DNA of 64,000 nucleotides from Tetraselmis striata (taxonomy: Eukaryota > Chlorophyta > Chlorodendrophyceae > Chlorodendrales > Chlorodendraceae), in contig VCJN01000424.1 of assembly GCA_006384855.1 (NCBI GenBank), positions 1 through 64,000 on the forward strand, read 5' to 3'. Shown piece after piece: positions 11,351 through 24,827 of this stretch. The first letter of the stretch is position 1. The number at the start of each line of letters is the position of its first letter. A program made the translations under genes and the position numbers. A model generated the notes under the pieces. The model was not told the DNA's origin, made no database searches, and worked only from the letters and a program-made list of their open reading frames with translations.

Positions 11351-13628
11351 ATGGCTAGCATGGAGGCGCGGCAGGCGGAGCTGGATCGGCTGGCCAACGG
11401 GTACAAGAGCAGCAAGTTCCCTACCTGCCCGGAAGTGGGGCCGCGGGAGCTGTGGGACAGAATGCAGCGCGGCGAGGCGGACTTTGTGGTGGTGGACGCC
11501 CGCCGACCTGAGGAGCAGGAGGTGAGCCGGGCCATTCAAAATGGTGCACACGACAGTAACCACCTGGATATGTGGGTGGCAGCCCGGCATGGCCCATACG
11601 GCATTGATGCCTACGTGATGCACCTGGCACAACAACTGGCAGCATAACAATGCATGCACCTTTTCGCGGTAGGCTGCTACCTGTAGAAAAGCACGCGGTA
11701 ATGGCATAGCGGTCATCATGGAAGCACAGCTCGGCAGCATTTGGCCCCGTTATTGCGCCTCTTTGTGCAGCACGAGTTCAGGTGGCGCATAGCATATCTT
11801 TGCGCGAGCCAGTGCCCGACAAGATACTAAGAACACCATCAACAAGATCCTTCCCACCAAGTGAGCTGTTCCATCCGGACGACCCTTGGTCGAACTGCAT
11901 AAATACACTGATCCTGTGGGTAGCAACCCCGATCGGAGCTTTTATAATTATTTTTGCATTATTTGTATCCTCGCAATGTTGTGTTCCGCCAAGCAGAGTT
12001 TCCTTGGTTTGGCATAGTCAGGGCCCCGGGCGCACCCACTTGTACGCACTCGCGGACCCGCCTGGCTGCTGCTGGGCGTCAGCCGCCAACCCTGGCTCCG
12101 ACGCGCCGCCCGCCCGGTGTGTCGACGGCGGCGCAGGTGTCGATGCTGCCGGGGAGCGTGACGCAGGAGGAGTTTGAGGCCGACAGGGAGGCGCACCGCG
12201 GCAAGACGGTGTTCTGCTACTGGTGAGGCCACGGGCCGCCCTGCCCGCAGCCTGCCTGCCCCGATGCGCGGGTGGCCCAATGCGGCACGCAATTCCAGCG
12301 GACCCCCTGACGGCGCCTGCGCGGCGCGGCCGCTCCGCAGCACGGTGGGCTACCGCAGCGGCATCTTTGCGGACAAGCTGCGGCAGGAGGGGCTGGAGGG
12401 CGTCAACCTGCGCGGCAGCATCATGGCCTGGGTAATCCCCCCCTCCATTCCCCCCTCCGGGAACAGACATCTGACCTGGTGGGGGGGGGGCATTGGGCCG
12501 ACACCCAAACAGCCGGGCTGAGCTCAGGGCGGTGCTGCCTGGTGCAGACGCTGGAGGGGCTGCCGCTGGTGCGGCGCTCGGAGGGCGCGGAGGCGGAGAC
12601 CAAGCAGGCGCGGCCCCTGTGTCCCCTCGCCCACCCGACACCCTCCGCGGTGCCGGCCCCTTTCCCATCGGGACGCGGGCGGATGGGCGGGCGTCGAGTG
12701 CTCCCATCCCCACGCAGCTGCCGGCGCACATGTATTGATCCCGTCTTATTACCAGCCTCACAATAGTTCCCGTATGCAACCCATGGCAATGTTTGCTATA
12801 GTTTTGCTTCATTGCCGTCCATCTTCCACCTCTGACCTTTACGGCAGGTTCTTATCCGCAGTGCTCTTGTCACCGCCCCGGCACCCGTACCCCCTTGCCC
12901 ACCTACCATCCCATCTAGGAATGGGCGGCACAATTCCGGATCGGCCCCCGCTCCCCCCGCCCCCCCCCCCCCCCCCCCCCTTCCCCCATGGCATATTTCC
13001 CGTATCGTGACAGTACTGCGCCATGCGGAGGTGATGACCGGTGAGCGATGATGGCCTCTCCCGGTGCCTTTACCCCACACCGCGGCTGGGGGCGGCAGCA
13101 CACCAGGGCGCCCTCACACGAGGGCGTCCGACGCCTGACGCCCTGCCCCATGTTCTCCCAAGATGCCGTCTGGTTTAGGCCACGTCGTTGGTGATGTTTG
13201 CAATACATGCCTGGTCGTCCTCTCCGACCGCTGTTGAGTGAGGAAGCGATTCTGCACCAAGCGATGAGCGATGATGGCCTCCCCGGGCGCCTTTTACAAG
13301 ATGCCCTCGACGCCCTCTGGCGGTCACCTCCCTGAGTGCGCTGCCATGGCTGACAGGTCCACACGTTTGGCAAGCAGTGGGCGGGGCTTCACGGGGAGGG
13401 CTACGAGCCCGTCTACTTCCAGCACCCCGTCATCAAGTGCCCCCCCCCCCCCCCCCCCCCCTCCCCCTCTCTCCGCTTTGGTCCACGCTCCGATTGCCAA
13501 CCTGCCCGGCCACCCCCATGCTGACGTGTTGTCCCCTTGAACCCACACAATGTGCCACTAACCCCCCCCCCCCCCCTCCCCCCCCCCCCTGTAGAGGAAT
13601 CGGGCAGTTCCTCGGCGGGTTGTGGTGA
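11351..13628 (+). CDS. Rhodanese-domain protein (single domain)
   Basis: Six exons: 11,351-11,521, 12,137-12,222, 12,341-12,431, 12,548-12,607, 13,357-13,436 and 13,595-13,628; 173 residues. The domain shows DFVVVDARRPEEQEVSMLPG (strand, loop and substrate pocket start), then KTVFCYCTVGYRSG with catalytic Cys86 in the active loop C-T-V-G-Y-R-S, then GSIMAWTLEGLPLV. The Cys86 codon is itself split by an intron. Exon 4 must end at CAG|GCGCGG, a GC donor, because the next exon (VHTFGKQW) starts in phase 0. The last exon (11 codons) is the least certain. Rhodaneses carry a persulfide on the active cysteine; the sulfur acceptor is unknown. An in-frame ATG at 11,198 would add 51 Arg/Ala/Pro-rich residues, a possible organelle presequence. 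Confidence 0.86.
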
Positions 13629-14588
13629 CCCCACACCCGGACGGCACGCGAGCTTGGCGCCTAGCAGGCGATGGACGCCATGGCGTGACTTCAAGCGCCG
13701 ATCCAACCGCACTTCGGGGCGTCACACCGGATGTCACGGCATGGCATGCGCCGCCAACTGAAACGCCGTCCCACACTACCGTCCCCAAGGGGAACGCACC
13801 CGGGACAAAAGACAACAGCAACTCGGCATTTTGATGTACGTAGGTATACACGACATAGAAGATATACGTATAGGAGATATATAGAAGACAAGGCTCCACG
13901 GGGCAGTAAGACAAGGCATGGCTATCGAAGGGGCACAGAATGACATGGAATCCGCAAATGAATTCCCATCCCCCAAACGTCCTACTGAGCCTGAGGGCCG
14001 AAGGCCGTGTCCCGGAACATCATTCTCAACCAGGCCGCTTGATTCAGCTGTAACAAATTTCAAACTTGCCCCGTCGCCTCCGGCATCGCGTTGACGATCC
14101 GTCGCGAGCTGAGCTAACGAGTCCCTAAGCTGAAGCATCACCTCGGATTGAGCATGAAGGTCCGCTCGGAGCGAGGCCGACGTCGGCTCAACAACGGGTT
14201 TCATCTCCGTCTGGCATGGTTATGCACTGGCGCTCCAGCAAAAATGAACACTGGCGAGCGGACGCCAGAGCTAGAGCCAACTTGAACAACATTATCATCC
14301 AGCTACACATACAAGTACGTGACAAAACTGGAAAGATGAGAGGCGCTGTTGTGTTGTAGCTGCTCATGAGTCTGCCCGTGCGGCGCACGGCGGGGGCGAC
14401 GGCGGGGAACGGTAGTAACTCGGACCACAAGACCCGCGCGGGCAGGTAGAAGCGGTTGGGAGTGCAGAAACCCCATAAACTGGTTCAGAACATTTGGACA
14501 CTTGGACATCGGCGCCGTCCGAGCGCTAGCGACCCCCCCCCCCCCCCCCCCCCGGCCCGCCACGCTCGACGTAGCGCCTCCACCTCCT
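13629..14588. other. Convergent spacer between rhodanese and NOC3 genes
   Basis: Both genes end here. It holds a long C run on the plus strand at about 14,531-14,552. A minus-strand frame around 14,200-13,900 is polar and coding-like, but I could not tie it to a family or to exons. Confidence 0.45.
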
Positions 14589-15358
14589 TCACTTTGTCTT
14601 CCCCTTCTTGTTCTTGCTCTTGCCCGTGCGCTGCGCCTGCGCCGGCGGCTCGGGGGGCCGCTCCTTCGCCAGCTGGGCCAGGCGCGCCAGTCGGCCGCAC
14701 TCCCTCTTGAGCGCCGCGTTGCGCGCAAAGCCGCGCATCGTCCGGAAGTGCGCCGCCAGGGCGCCCTCCACGCCTGCGAGGGGCACACCACGGCGCGGCA
14801 CGTCAAGGGAGACCCACCCCCTTCCGGCCCAAGCATCACGCCCTCTCCTCCGCTACGACCACAAGACTCCGCTCTGCAGGCATCGGAGTAACATTTGCTC
14901 GGGGTTGCGGGTGACAAAGATAGTAAACTTCCTTGCAGCATAGCGTCGGAGATTCCGTGTTGCGTTCGTGATATATTTCTAGAGAAACGTTAATTTCTCT
15001 CTTGAGAAGGGGGGGGGGACAAGAATACCCACTGCAAGCCCAAAGCGAGGACGCAGTACGTAATGGTCACGGTACGTAATGGTCAACTCCAAGCCAAGCA
15101 CCACGGAAATGCGCGAAGCGGCATTGCGAGAACAAGAGGAGACGGAGGGGGGAATTTGTTTGGGGGGGGGGGGGGGGGGCACCGGTGACATCCTCCGCAG
15201 CAGCGCCTCCCGGGGCCGCTCCGATCCCTGCGACTGCGGGACAGCCAACAGCCGCGCTGGGATTCAGTCTGAGCAAGTGCAACCCGGTACCCTCCCAGGG
15301 TGTTGCCATGTTTATGCTTGCGGGTGGAGTAGGATGAAAAGGAGGGAGGGGGGGGGGT

Positions 15359-15426
<68 letters not shown>

Positions 15427-16700
15427 GTTTTGGGGGGGGTGGGGGGGGGGGGGGGGCTTACGCCACGCGGGCTCCGCCTCCAGCGCGGCCGCCGCCCCGG
15501 GCGCCCTCTTGCGCTTTCCTCCTGCGACGGAGGGCGCTTGCGGCGGGGGGAAAAAGGAGCCGCCGTGCGACGAGAAGGCCAGCGCGACGTCGGAGGGCCC
15601 CCTGGGGGTAAGGCGGATGGGTGTGTGTGTGCGTGGGAGGGGGGGGGGGGGGGGGGGCTTAGACGCAGGGGCAATCGTGGCATGCATCGGGCACATATCA
15701 ATGCATCCGTCCATTGGTGGGGCATGGTGGTGATTGGTTGGGGGGGGGGGGAGGGGGGGGGGTTGTTCAAGGGGGGTGGTGGTGGGGTTTTGGGGGTTCC
15801 GCCGCACCTGGCGCCGGCGATGGCGGGCGGCAGGCTCGCTTCCCCGCGGTGCCCCATGCGGGCGATGCTGGCGGCGGTGCGCGCCACCTGCGCACACGGG
15901 GCCGGCACAGGGGGTGTCGTCACATGTGAAAAAACAGATGCCGCGTGTGCCTGCCGAGCGCCGACTCGATGGGGGCTGTCCAGTCCTCATTGTTTGGAAA
16001 CGTGTACGAAGGAGCACGGGCGCATTTTGTGGGTGAAGGGGGGGGGGGGGGGGGGGGGGGGTAAGTGTTTTGGGGGGTAGTTGGTTTGGGGGGTTTCCAG
16101 GGTTCGAACACCCAAGACCTGACGGAAAGTCGTGAACCCCCTCAATCAGTCAATAGACACACCAAGGCGGAGCTCGCGGCCCACGCCGACTTGGGATTAG
16201 TAGTCAACATACAATTAAATACGGTCCGCGGGGCCAAAATTAAGGAGGTGTTTTGCCCCTTCGCGCATGGCATGTGTTTTACTTGTGGTTTTGTTGCCGA
16301 AGTTTTGGTGATGCATAGTGTAGCGGTAATAGTAGTTATCTAGGCATATTGGCTAAACCTCCGGAACCTCACGTCGTTTCGATGGGGTGTGTGTTTTCAG
16401 CAATCGACGTTTTGTCATTGATGTGCTGTCTACAGACTCGCCAGTCCATTCAGATGCACACCGGGCAATTAGAAAAGACAGTAACAAGAAAAGAAAACAA
16501 TAGAAAAGATAATATGTCGATAACTTGCCTTTTCCTGAAAGAAAACTGACAGAAACTTCCCAGTCGTATTGCGAATCGATTTTGGATAGCAATAATGGCA
16601 TTTTCTTATTGTGTACTGCCCACATACTATGAGCATTTGAGCCTGTACGGCGGCATGCCTTAGCCTAAACACACACACACACACAAGCACACACACACAC

Positions 16701-16768
<68 letters not shown>

Positions 16769-19700
16769 GCACACGGAGACTACCACAAACATGCCCAGTA
16801 CCATCATAAGCCCTTTAAACCATTTTTGGGGGTGGGGAGTTCGTGACAGGGGTTTGTGAGCGCTGTCTATGGGTGGCTCATTCCATCTCCCAACATGTGG
16901 ATTGACATCGAGGGGCGTAGGGGCGCAATGCCGGATTTGCCGAGGGTGGGGGGGGGGGGGGGGTTACCTCGGGGTGGTAGTGCCGCGCGAGCAGCGCCAG
17001 CTCCCACAGCGGGGTGCCCAGCCAGCCGCCCACCGCGGGGTCCTCCTCCTCCGGCGCGCCCCACGGCTGCGCCACCAGCCCCGTGCGCACCGTGCCGCCC
17101 TGCGCAACGGCAGCCGCACAGAGCCTGCAGCCTCAGCTTCAAATTCAGTAGCCTCTAGGGTATTGAGGGTTTGAACCCACCCGCCTACAACGCAGGTACA
17201 AAACACAATTTAAAACAGCAACCGCTCAGTAAGCCTACGGATTGGGTGTAAATTAGGATTTGCGGTTGAGGGTATATGGATTCACTAATATCATAACCTC
17301 ATTAGGTCAATAACAAACGGTTTAGTAGCCAATTCAGGCGGGATGAACCCAAAACAACTGTTACTACAACTAAAATATAAATTTTGACGCTGGGACCCCT
17401 GCTTATACAATGTACTGGCGCGTAGGTGGCCGAAAATTGAACAGCCATTGCTGGCAGTGTTTTGCCACCCTTCTAGCTTATTCCTAGTCATATAATATTC
17501 TGCGAGTATTATCGCCCATAGCGCGTTGCGTGTTCTGTTGTTATTACTGGCACCCCCATCCGGGGGTACATCACGGGTACTACATCATCATTATTTCGCC
17601 ACAATAAACTACCCAAAACCTCGAGTACTGGTACAACCACGCCATATCACGCGCTGTGGTTTCTCCCAGTACGAGTACGGTACAGCTCATCGTCGCCCTC
17701 ATCGTCGTTTTCCCCCCGCCCGCCCCTTTTCATTTTCGTACCAGGGTATAAGGTTCTGGTACGCGCATGGACCAGCGTGAGGAAATATTCTCACGATATA
17801 GCGACTACACGATACACTCGCAGTGTGTCATCCAAGGATCCTCCGCGCTTTTGATAGAGCGCGGCTGTCAAAATCTACCAGTACCTCCTGCTTGCAACAA
17901 GGGTATGTACGCACGCGCCCGTACCAGACAGCTGATGCGAAATGGGATAATCGTCAACGTTATCTTATCATTGTACATCGGAAAGCATTCCTGTATCGCT
18001 ATCTATCTTATTGAAACAATCAACTGAACTTTCCTGATAATTGGGCAGTACATACTAACTCAAACAATGTTCTACTGACTCAATACTCAACATTCAATAC
18101 TAACTCGAACAACCGACATCGATTACTTTTACGACTAAGATGCATATGTCAGTTTTCTTTTTTTGTTTTTTAGGTAAATCCAAATTAGCAAGACATTTCT
18201 ATTACAATCTTTTTCATTCTAAATTGCCGAAATCCCATCCAAACACAGTGGTGAGTGCGTGGTCCATCTAGAGCGATTGAAAACACCGTTCCCCCGGCGA
18301 GGATGGTCATTGGACGGTCCGGCGTGAATATAAATGGCGCCCAGTGCCGGGGGTAAGACCAAGCCGAGCGCCGGAAACCCCAAGCAGCGGGCCGCACCTC
18401 CAGCATGCCGCGCAGCTTGAAGTGCTTGCGCAGCAGGCGGCCCGCCGCCGCGAGGTAGCCCATCGCGTGGCCCGACTCCACCGCCGCGGCGACCTGCAGA
18501 ATCCGCTTCGCAAAGCTGGACAGCCGCGTGATGTCGGTGGACTTGGGGTCCACCACGCCGCGCTCCAGCGCCTGCGGGCAGCGGACGGATCAACCCAGCG
18601 GCACGTGTAGGCGTCAAGAGGGCCGAGCCGATACAATCAGGCATAGTGATTGGAGTGCCGCCACTTGGATGAACGGGATGAGGTAGGGGGGGGGGGAGGG
18701 GGCAGTCGGAAACTCGGTTATATCGAGTTTTCAACTTTCGGGTAGTCGGGATGTCAGCTCTCCGACCGAATACAATTGGTATGTCGTAAATGCCGTCGAC
18801 GCGATCATACGACCCTGCAATATCAGTCTCGAAGTGGGGTTGCATGCAACCTACATGGATAATCGCAATAGCTCCTCTATATTTTTTTGTCCAAGTGTGG
18901 CCTGAGATGGCAGGTACGGCAGACAGTTCTTATTCGCATTGCCAAGCTTTTACTCGCGGCGGAATCGATAGATCACTGCGTGCCGCTTACGCCGCGGCGC
19001 TGTGTGAGTCGAGGAGCTGGCAGAGACTCCGCATGTCGACATGTAGTAGTATTGTGCGTCGACAGGGACATCGACCGTCGACGCGGAGCAGAGTAGCCAG
19101 GCAGGCAGATAGTCTCATAATAGTGATGCCGCAGATCGGGCTGAAGAAGGTGCGGACACCCTCGTAATGGAAGCCATACATCTCGGAACCGTCAGTGGCC
19201 GATGACGCATGGAGTCGCGGCATCGGCAGGTGCCGACGCGGGAAAAAGAATACTGCGATTAAGCACCTGCCCAGCCTACCAAAGGTCAAATGCGGACGTA
19301 ACGACGTTTATCGAGGGTTATTTCATGTCGAATGTTCCTAGGTACGGCTTGCATGCAACCCCAGTTCGATGCTCAAATTTAATAGTGTTTTCAGACGGTG
19401 CGCTGATGGCGGCCACACAGCATCCACAACCAGGACTTGAAGGGGGAGAAGGGGGGGGGGGGGGGGAGGGGGACAGTGTCGCCAAAGAGACCGCACGGTG
19501 GCGGGGCGGCGCTTTGCGCAAAGCGTGTCTCACCTTGAGCATCATCAGGCCGGCGTCGCGCTCCACGCGGTGCATCATCGCCTGCTGCGGGGCTGGCCCG
19601 GAGCCTGACGTGGCCGGCGGCGGCGCGGCGGCCGGCGCCCTGCCGCCGCTGCTGTCGTCCGTGGCCAGCGCGGCAAACGGCATGTCCAGCAGCGCGCGGT

Positions 19701-22700
19701 AGAGGGAGCAGTGGAAGGCGTGGTGGTCCACCATCAGCGAGGCGCCCTGGCCCGACAGGATGCCGCTGATGGCCTGCAGCGCGCGCGCCCGCAGCGACGT
19801 CGGCAGCTGCCGGTCTGCGGCCAGGCGGCCCAGGCAGGCCAGCAGGTCGCCGAAGAACTCGACGCCCATGAAGTGCGCAAACTTCTCGATGCCCGCCAGC
19901 GTAGGCTCCAGCAGCGGCCAGCGCTTGGCGGCCTCCGCCAGGTTCAACGGGCCGACGCGCTGCGGGCGCACAGCGTTACGAGGCGGCACGGCATGAGCGA
20001 CGTTACCCGTACGCAGTAAACGCGCGACACTGTATGAGTATACCGGTACGAGCAGGATCCGGACGGATGGCCACACCACAGAAAACTAAACCCTAATACA
20101 TTTTAACCTAAACCCTAAAAGAGGAGAACAAAACCGTTTGTCATCAATCTGAATATCATCAGTTTGACAGTTCTCGTTGTTCAATGTAGGGAGGAAGCCT
20201 GAGAACCGTATGTACAGACCCTCAACAGCAAATGAAGCCCTTGGTGCTTCTGCATGGGATGGGCGCTCACCGCCTGCCCTCCCGCCTGCATGCCCGCGAG
20301 GCTGCCCTCCACGGCCTTGAGCACGCGGAAGAAGACCTCAAAGAGCGCGTCCAGCATGCGGCTCTGCAGGCGCACCCGCACCCGCACATCCACCTGCCCC
20401 GAGGACTGCGAGGCACGGGGCGGAGTCACTGGTCGTCAGTGTCGCTGCCGGGCAGTAGGGCCAAGTGCCAGCATAGTGGGGGCGTGGCCGCAACGTTGAC
20501 GCGTTAATGTCACAGTAAGCATGCCGTCACACACCGTGAGGAAGACGAATGGTTTCGGAGCGCCCTCTGCTCCGAAACCACATCACGACTATCTTCCATC
20601 ATGTATATCATGCCATTTTGATGCTGCTGCTGCTTCTGCTGCCCAGTGAGCTCTGGCAAACCCGTATATACGAATAATCCAGCGCATTTTTCGGCAAGGG
20701 CTGACGGACTGGCCTTCAAACCCTTAATGATAATTCTAACACAGCACCCTAGAGAATAGCCATGCTGGATCCCACAGTGTCGGAGCAACAGGTGGGCTAT
20801 ACGCAGAAATGACGCTGCAGCGGCGGCGATTGCCGTAAGAAAACATCAAGCCAAAACCATTTAGGCTACTGGCGCTTCAGTGCTCCGAAACCACCCGTCA
20901 CTGTAAGCAGTGCCCTATGCACTCATCGTCCCCTGCTGCATAGTGACATCCGCAAGGAGCGCCGGCCTGTTTCGGCCGCAGTGCGTCAAGGGAGGCGGCG
21001 CGGGCCGCCCACCTCGCGGAAGTCCTTCTCCAGCTGGCGCTCCTCCTCCGTCTTGCCCTTCTTCTTCTTCCCCTTCTTGATCTTCCCGCCCTTGGCGGCC
21101 TCCTTCAGCCGCTCCAGCTCCTCGCGGCTCACCTGCGCCAAACGCGAGCCACCAGCCGTGCGATCGAGTCAGACCGGGGCGACACCAGCCTCACCCAGGC
21201 CGGCACCAGCAGCCGCAGCCGCAGCCGGGAGCCCGCGCAGATAATAAGCAAAGCGTTCTCGCATCGCACAAGCCTCACTACTTGCTCTGTCAGTAGTAGC
21301 CGTTGGACGATAAATTCGGACTTCCCATGCCGCGAAACGCACCAAACCAACGTACTCTGTGCAAATATGCCAGCATGAATAACATGACGGTGCGCCGGTC
21401 GTGAAGACCACATGCATCGGTGCCCGGGAAAAAGACGCATTACGCAGAGGGCGGAGGTACTCCCGGGAGTGCAACAGACCTTCTTGGTGCTGCATGTACA
21501 TTTTGTGACGGCACAGTGCCTTGTTAATAAGGACTATGCACGCTGCTCGTTATGTCTCCTGACATAGTTCGTGCTCTTGTCAAGGAGCGCGAGGCTCATA
21601 TCAGCACAATCACATCCTATACGGTAGAATTTACTGCGATTCGCGGGGCCAACAAATAGCGAAATGTTTTGCGCCTTTGCATCGGAATATTTGTGATGTA
21701 TTCGTGCCGTATTTGTGCTGGGTCATTTCTTTGTTTAAGTAGTTTTTTCGTCTTCGCGCGGGGGGGGGGGGGGGGGGGGAGGGAGGTCAAAAGCGGTTTT
21801 CATCTGCGGATCATCTGCGTTTGTACGGTAGTAATACGCACTGAACCATACCGCCACAGCAGGGGCGGGATGGCCACAAGCACAAACCGACACACGCAGG
21901 TGTGGATGGCTTGGCAATTGGCTGATGCTGTGTACGAAGTAGTAGGCAGGAAGCAATCCTTCCGACAAGTGGAACGGGCGATGGCAAGGCGCCGCGGCGG
22001 TACCTCGTTGACGCGGATCTGCAGGAGCGCCCACGCGAGGTCAGGCGGGCAGCGGCACTTGCGCCGCTTCACCAGGTCCGCCACCAGCTGCACCGCCTCC
22101 ATCGCGATCTGCCCCTCCTGGTCGCCCTGGCCGCGCCGCGCGAGCACAGAGCTCAAGTCAGCATCGCCACGTAGGCACGCCAGCCGCCCTGCGGCCCGAC
22201 TCGCGCCATCGCCAAACACGGCGAGCCCGCCTCATGCTTGCGGCACGGATCATCGGGGGATGCGGAGAGGCGGCGCGATGGGCCCATGGTTTTGGAGCAA
22301 TTGGTTTTGGATAACCATGGCGCCGATGCGACCCGAAACACCCGTGTGACATATGCCGGCATCTAACTTGGACGCTTGTGCGATCACAATAGCCGCCTCT
22401 TCGTGTTACAGAAACACAGCTTCATGTGCAGTTAGGGTTGCAATTAACCCTACTGGAGCATTACATACAGTGCTATGTATTTACTGTACATTACAGTGCT
22501 ATATTATACAAATCCTCTATATTATATTTTAGTGCTACTTATATTGTACTATACTGCTGTGTGTAGTGCGGCAATTAGAAAAGAATATAGTATAATAGAA
22601 TAGGATAGAATAAAACATGTATTGATGATTTGCATTTTCTTGAAGTAAATCTAACATTGATGTTTTGTATATTTCATTGATATTGCGAATCGATTCAGGA

Positions 22701-24781
22701 CAGCACTAAGTACATTGTTTGACTTTGTGTTGAAAACCGTTTATTAAGATAAACGCCTCTTAAGAGAACGACACGTTTGTTGTTTGGCCTTCGGTGGATG
22801 CAGCAGTAGTATTAGGGAATGCACTGTCGTTCCGAACAAACACTGCGCCAGGATGATGTTTGTGTTCATGACGCAGTGGCGCCTGTGGTCCGCTGCAGGC
22901 ACAGCCTCACTTGTGCAGTTCTCTGATGACTGATGACCTAATTAGGGTATCACGGACCCTGAAGCTGGGATGCGGGGGTGCCTCACCTGGACCAGGCCCG
23001 CCAGCGCGGCGGCCGCAGGCTGGCGGATGCCGGGGGCGCGGTCCGCCATGCGCGGCACGAGCGCGTTGAGCAGGTCGTTGGCGTAGTTGAAGTAAAACTT
23101 GGACTGCGGTGACGGGGGGCGGCGCAGGGACACCAGGAGTCAGTAGGGGCACAACAGGGAGGGAAGAAGGGGGCAAGATGTGGTCGGCGCCTTGCGGGGC
23201 CTTGTCGGCGCTCCACGGCGAGGCCATGCGCCGTGCCGCGGTGCAGAGTGGCCGACGTAACACAGCGCAAACTGGTAGCACGGCATTACTGTTAAGGATG
23301 GCGGGCCGTACGCGAGCGGACGCAACGCGACACGGCGTTATGCGCGGCGAAATACCGGTCGACTTGGTTGGATTATATGGCCACTCGTACAGGACATCTC
23401 TAAATTATTTTTACGACAAATGAGTCGCGGCAACACACACGTTGCTATCGTTACGTAATATAGTGCCATTGCAGTGGTGTCTACTGTGACATGCACGTGT
23501 TCACCGGTGTGATTCCTCGTATGTGGGGTGTCATGCTATTGGTAGGACAGAGTAAGCTAATCGCGCTGCTGGTAAGGAAAGCGCCAACCCGGCATTGCGG
23601 CCTTGCGCAGAACTGGGGCTCATGGGCAGGCCAAAGAAGAGGGGGGGGGGGGGGGGGGGGAGGGGCTACCTCCAGCAGGCCTGACATGCAGCGCACCGCC
23701 ACCTGCGCCGCCTGCAGCGTGGACTCGCCCTTCTTGGCCACCTGCCCTCGCGGCGGAGGCGCGAACCGGGCGGTCAGCCGAGCGCCATCCGGAGGCTGGA
23801 AGAGCACCGCCCCCCCCCCCCCCCCCCCCCCGCGCCGTAAAACACATGGAGGCAGCCGGGCATAGAGCGATGTACATCCGGTGCCGCGGCAGCCACGTGT
23901 TGGTACACATGAGGAAAGGTAGCAGTCCATCCTGTATCCCATCCATGGGCAACAATGCCGTCACTGCAAATGAGGTCCCGGGTGGCGCAGTAAGCCCCCT
24001 GAACGCACTGTGTATAATTTAGGGTTTTAGGGTTAAGTACCTAGGTTTTATGTCAAGGGTTTACAGCCCTTAACCTCAAACCCTAACCCACATAAACCCT
24101 ATGACCCTAATCACTATAAAACCCTGAACACGGGCGCGCCGCGCCGCGCACCTGCAGCAGCAGCTTGAGGTAGGCCTGGTACGCGCGCAGCAGGCCGCCC
24201 TCAAACGCCCGCACGCGCGCCACGTCCTTGGACACCACCACCGCCTCCTCCGCCGCGCTGGGCAGCCGGATGCGGTAGCCCGGCAGCACGTCCGTGAACA
24301 CCATCAGCAGGCTCAGCATCGCCCAGGACGCCACCTGCAGGTCGTCGTCGCCGCAGAGCGCCAGCAGCGGCTTGAACTCCCCCAGGCTCTTCTCCGGCTC
24401 GCCCACAATCTGCGCCCGCCAAGCGAGCCACGCTCAGCGCCATGCCACGCTCCCCCCCGGCGGCGCCCGACTGACACTGGCGAGGGGGCACGGTCTCCTT
24501 GAAGGCATCGATGCCACAGTCATGCCACCGCCAAATAGTCACCTAACGGATACCATGCGCGTGGGGACATCGGCGGGGCGGCGGCATCATCGCAATCATT
24601 CATACCGCCCACACGACCACCACCCCCCTCATCAAACACACAAACGACATATATACACCCATATACATTGACACATGTACATATTCACACGCATGCAAGA
24701 ACAACGCTCATAACATGCACCGCTGCGCATTGCAGAAGCGCTGATGAACATCATGCCCTGCCCTCCAGAGCAACACACACA

Positions 24782-24827
<46 letters not shown>

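Noticed and set aside
15363-15733. Cys-Val repeat proteins
   Set aside because: They are translations of a TG microsatellite.
20551-20579. Hairpin as a rho-independent terminator
   Set aside because: It is in a eukaryotic intron; it is better explained as an inverted-repeat element end.
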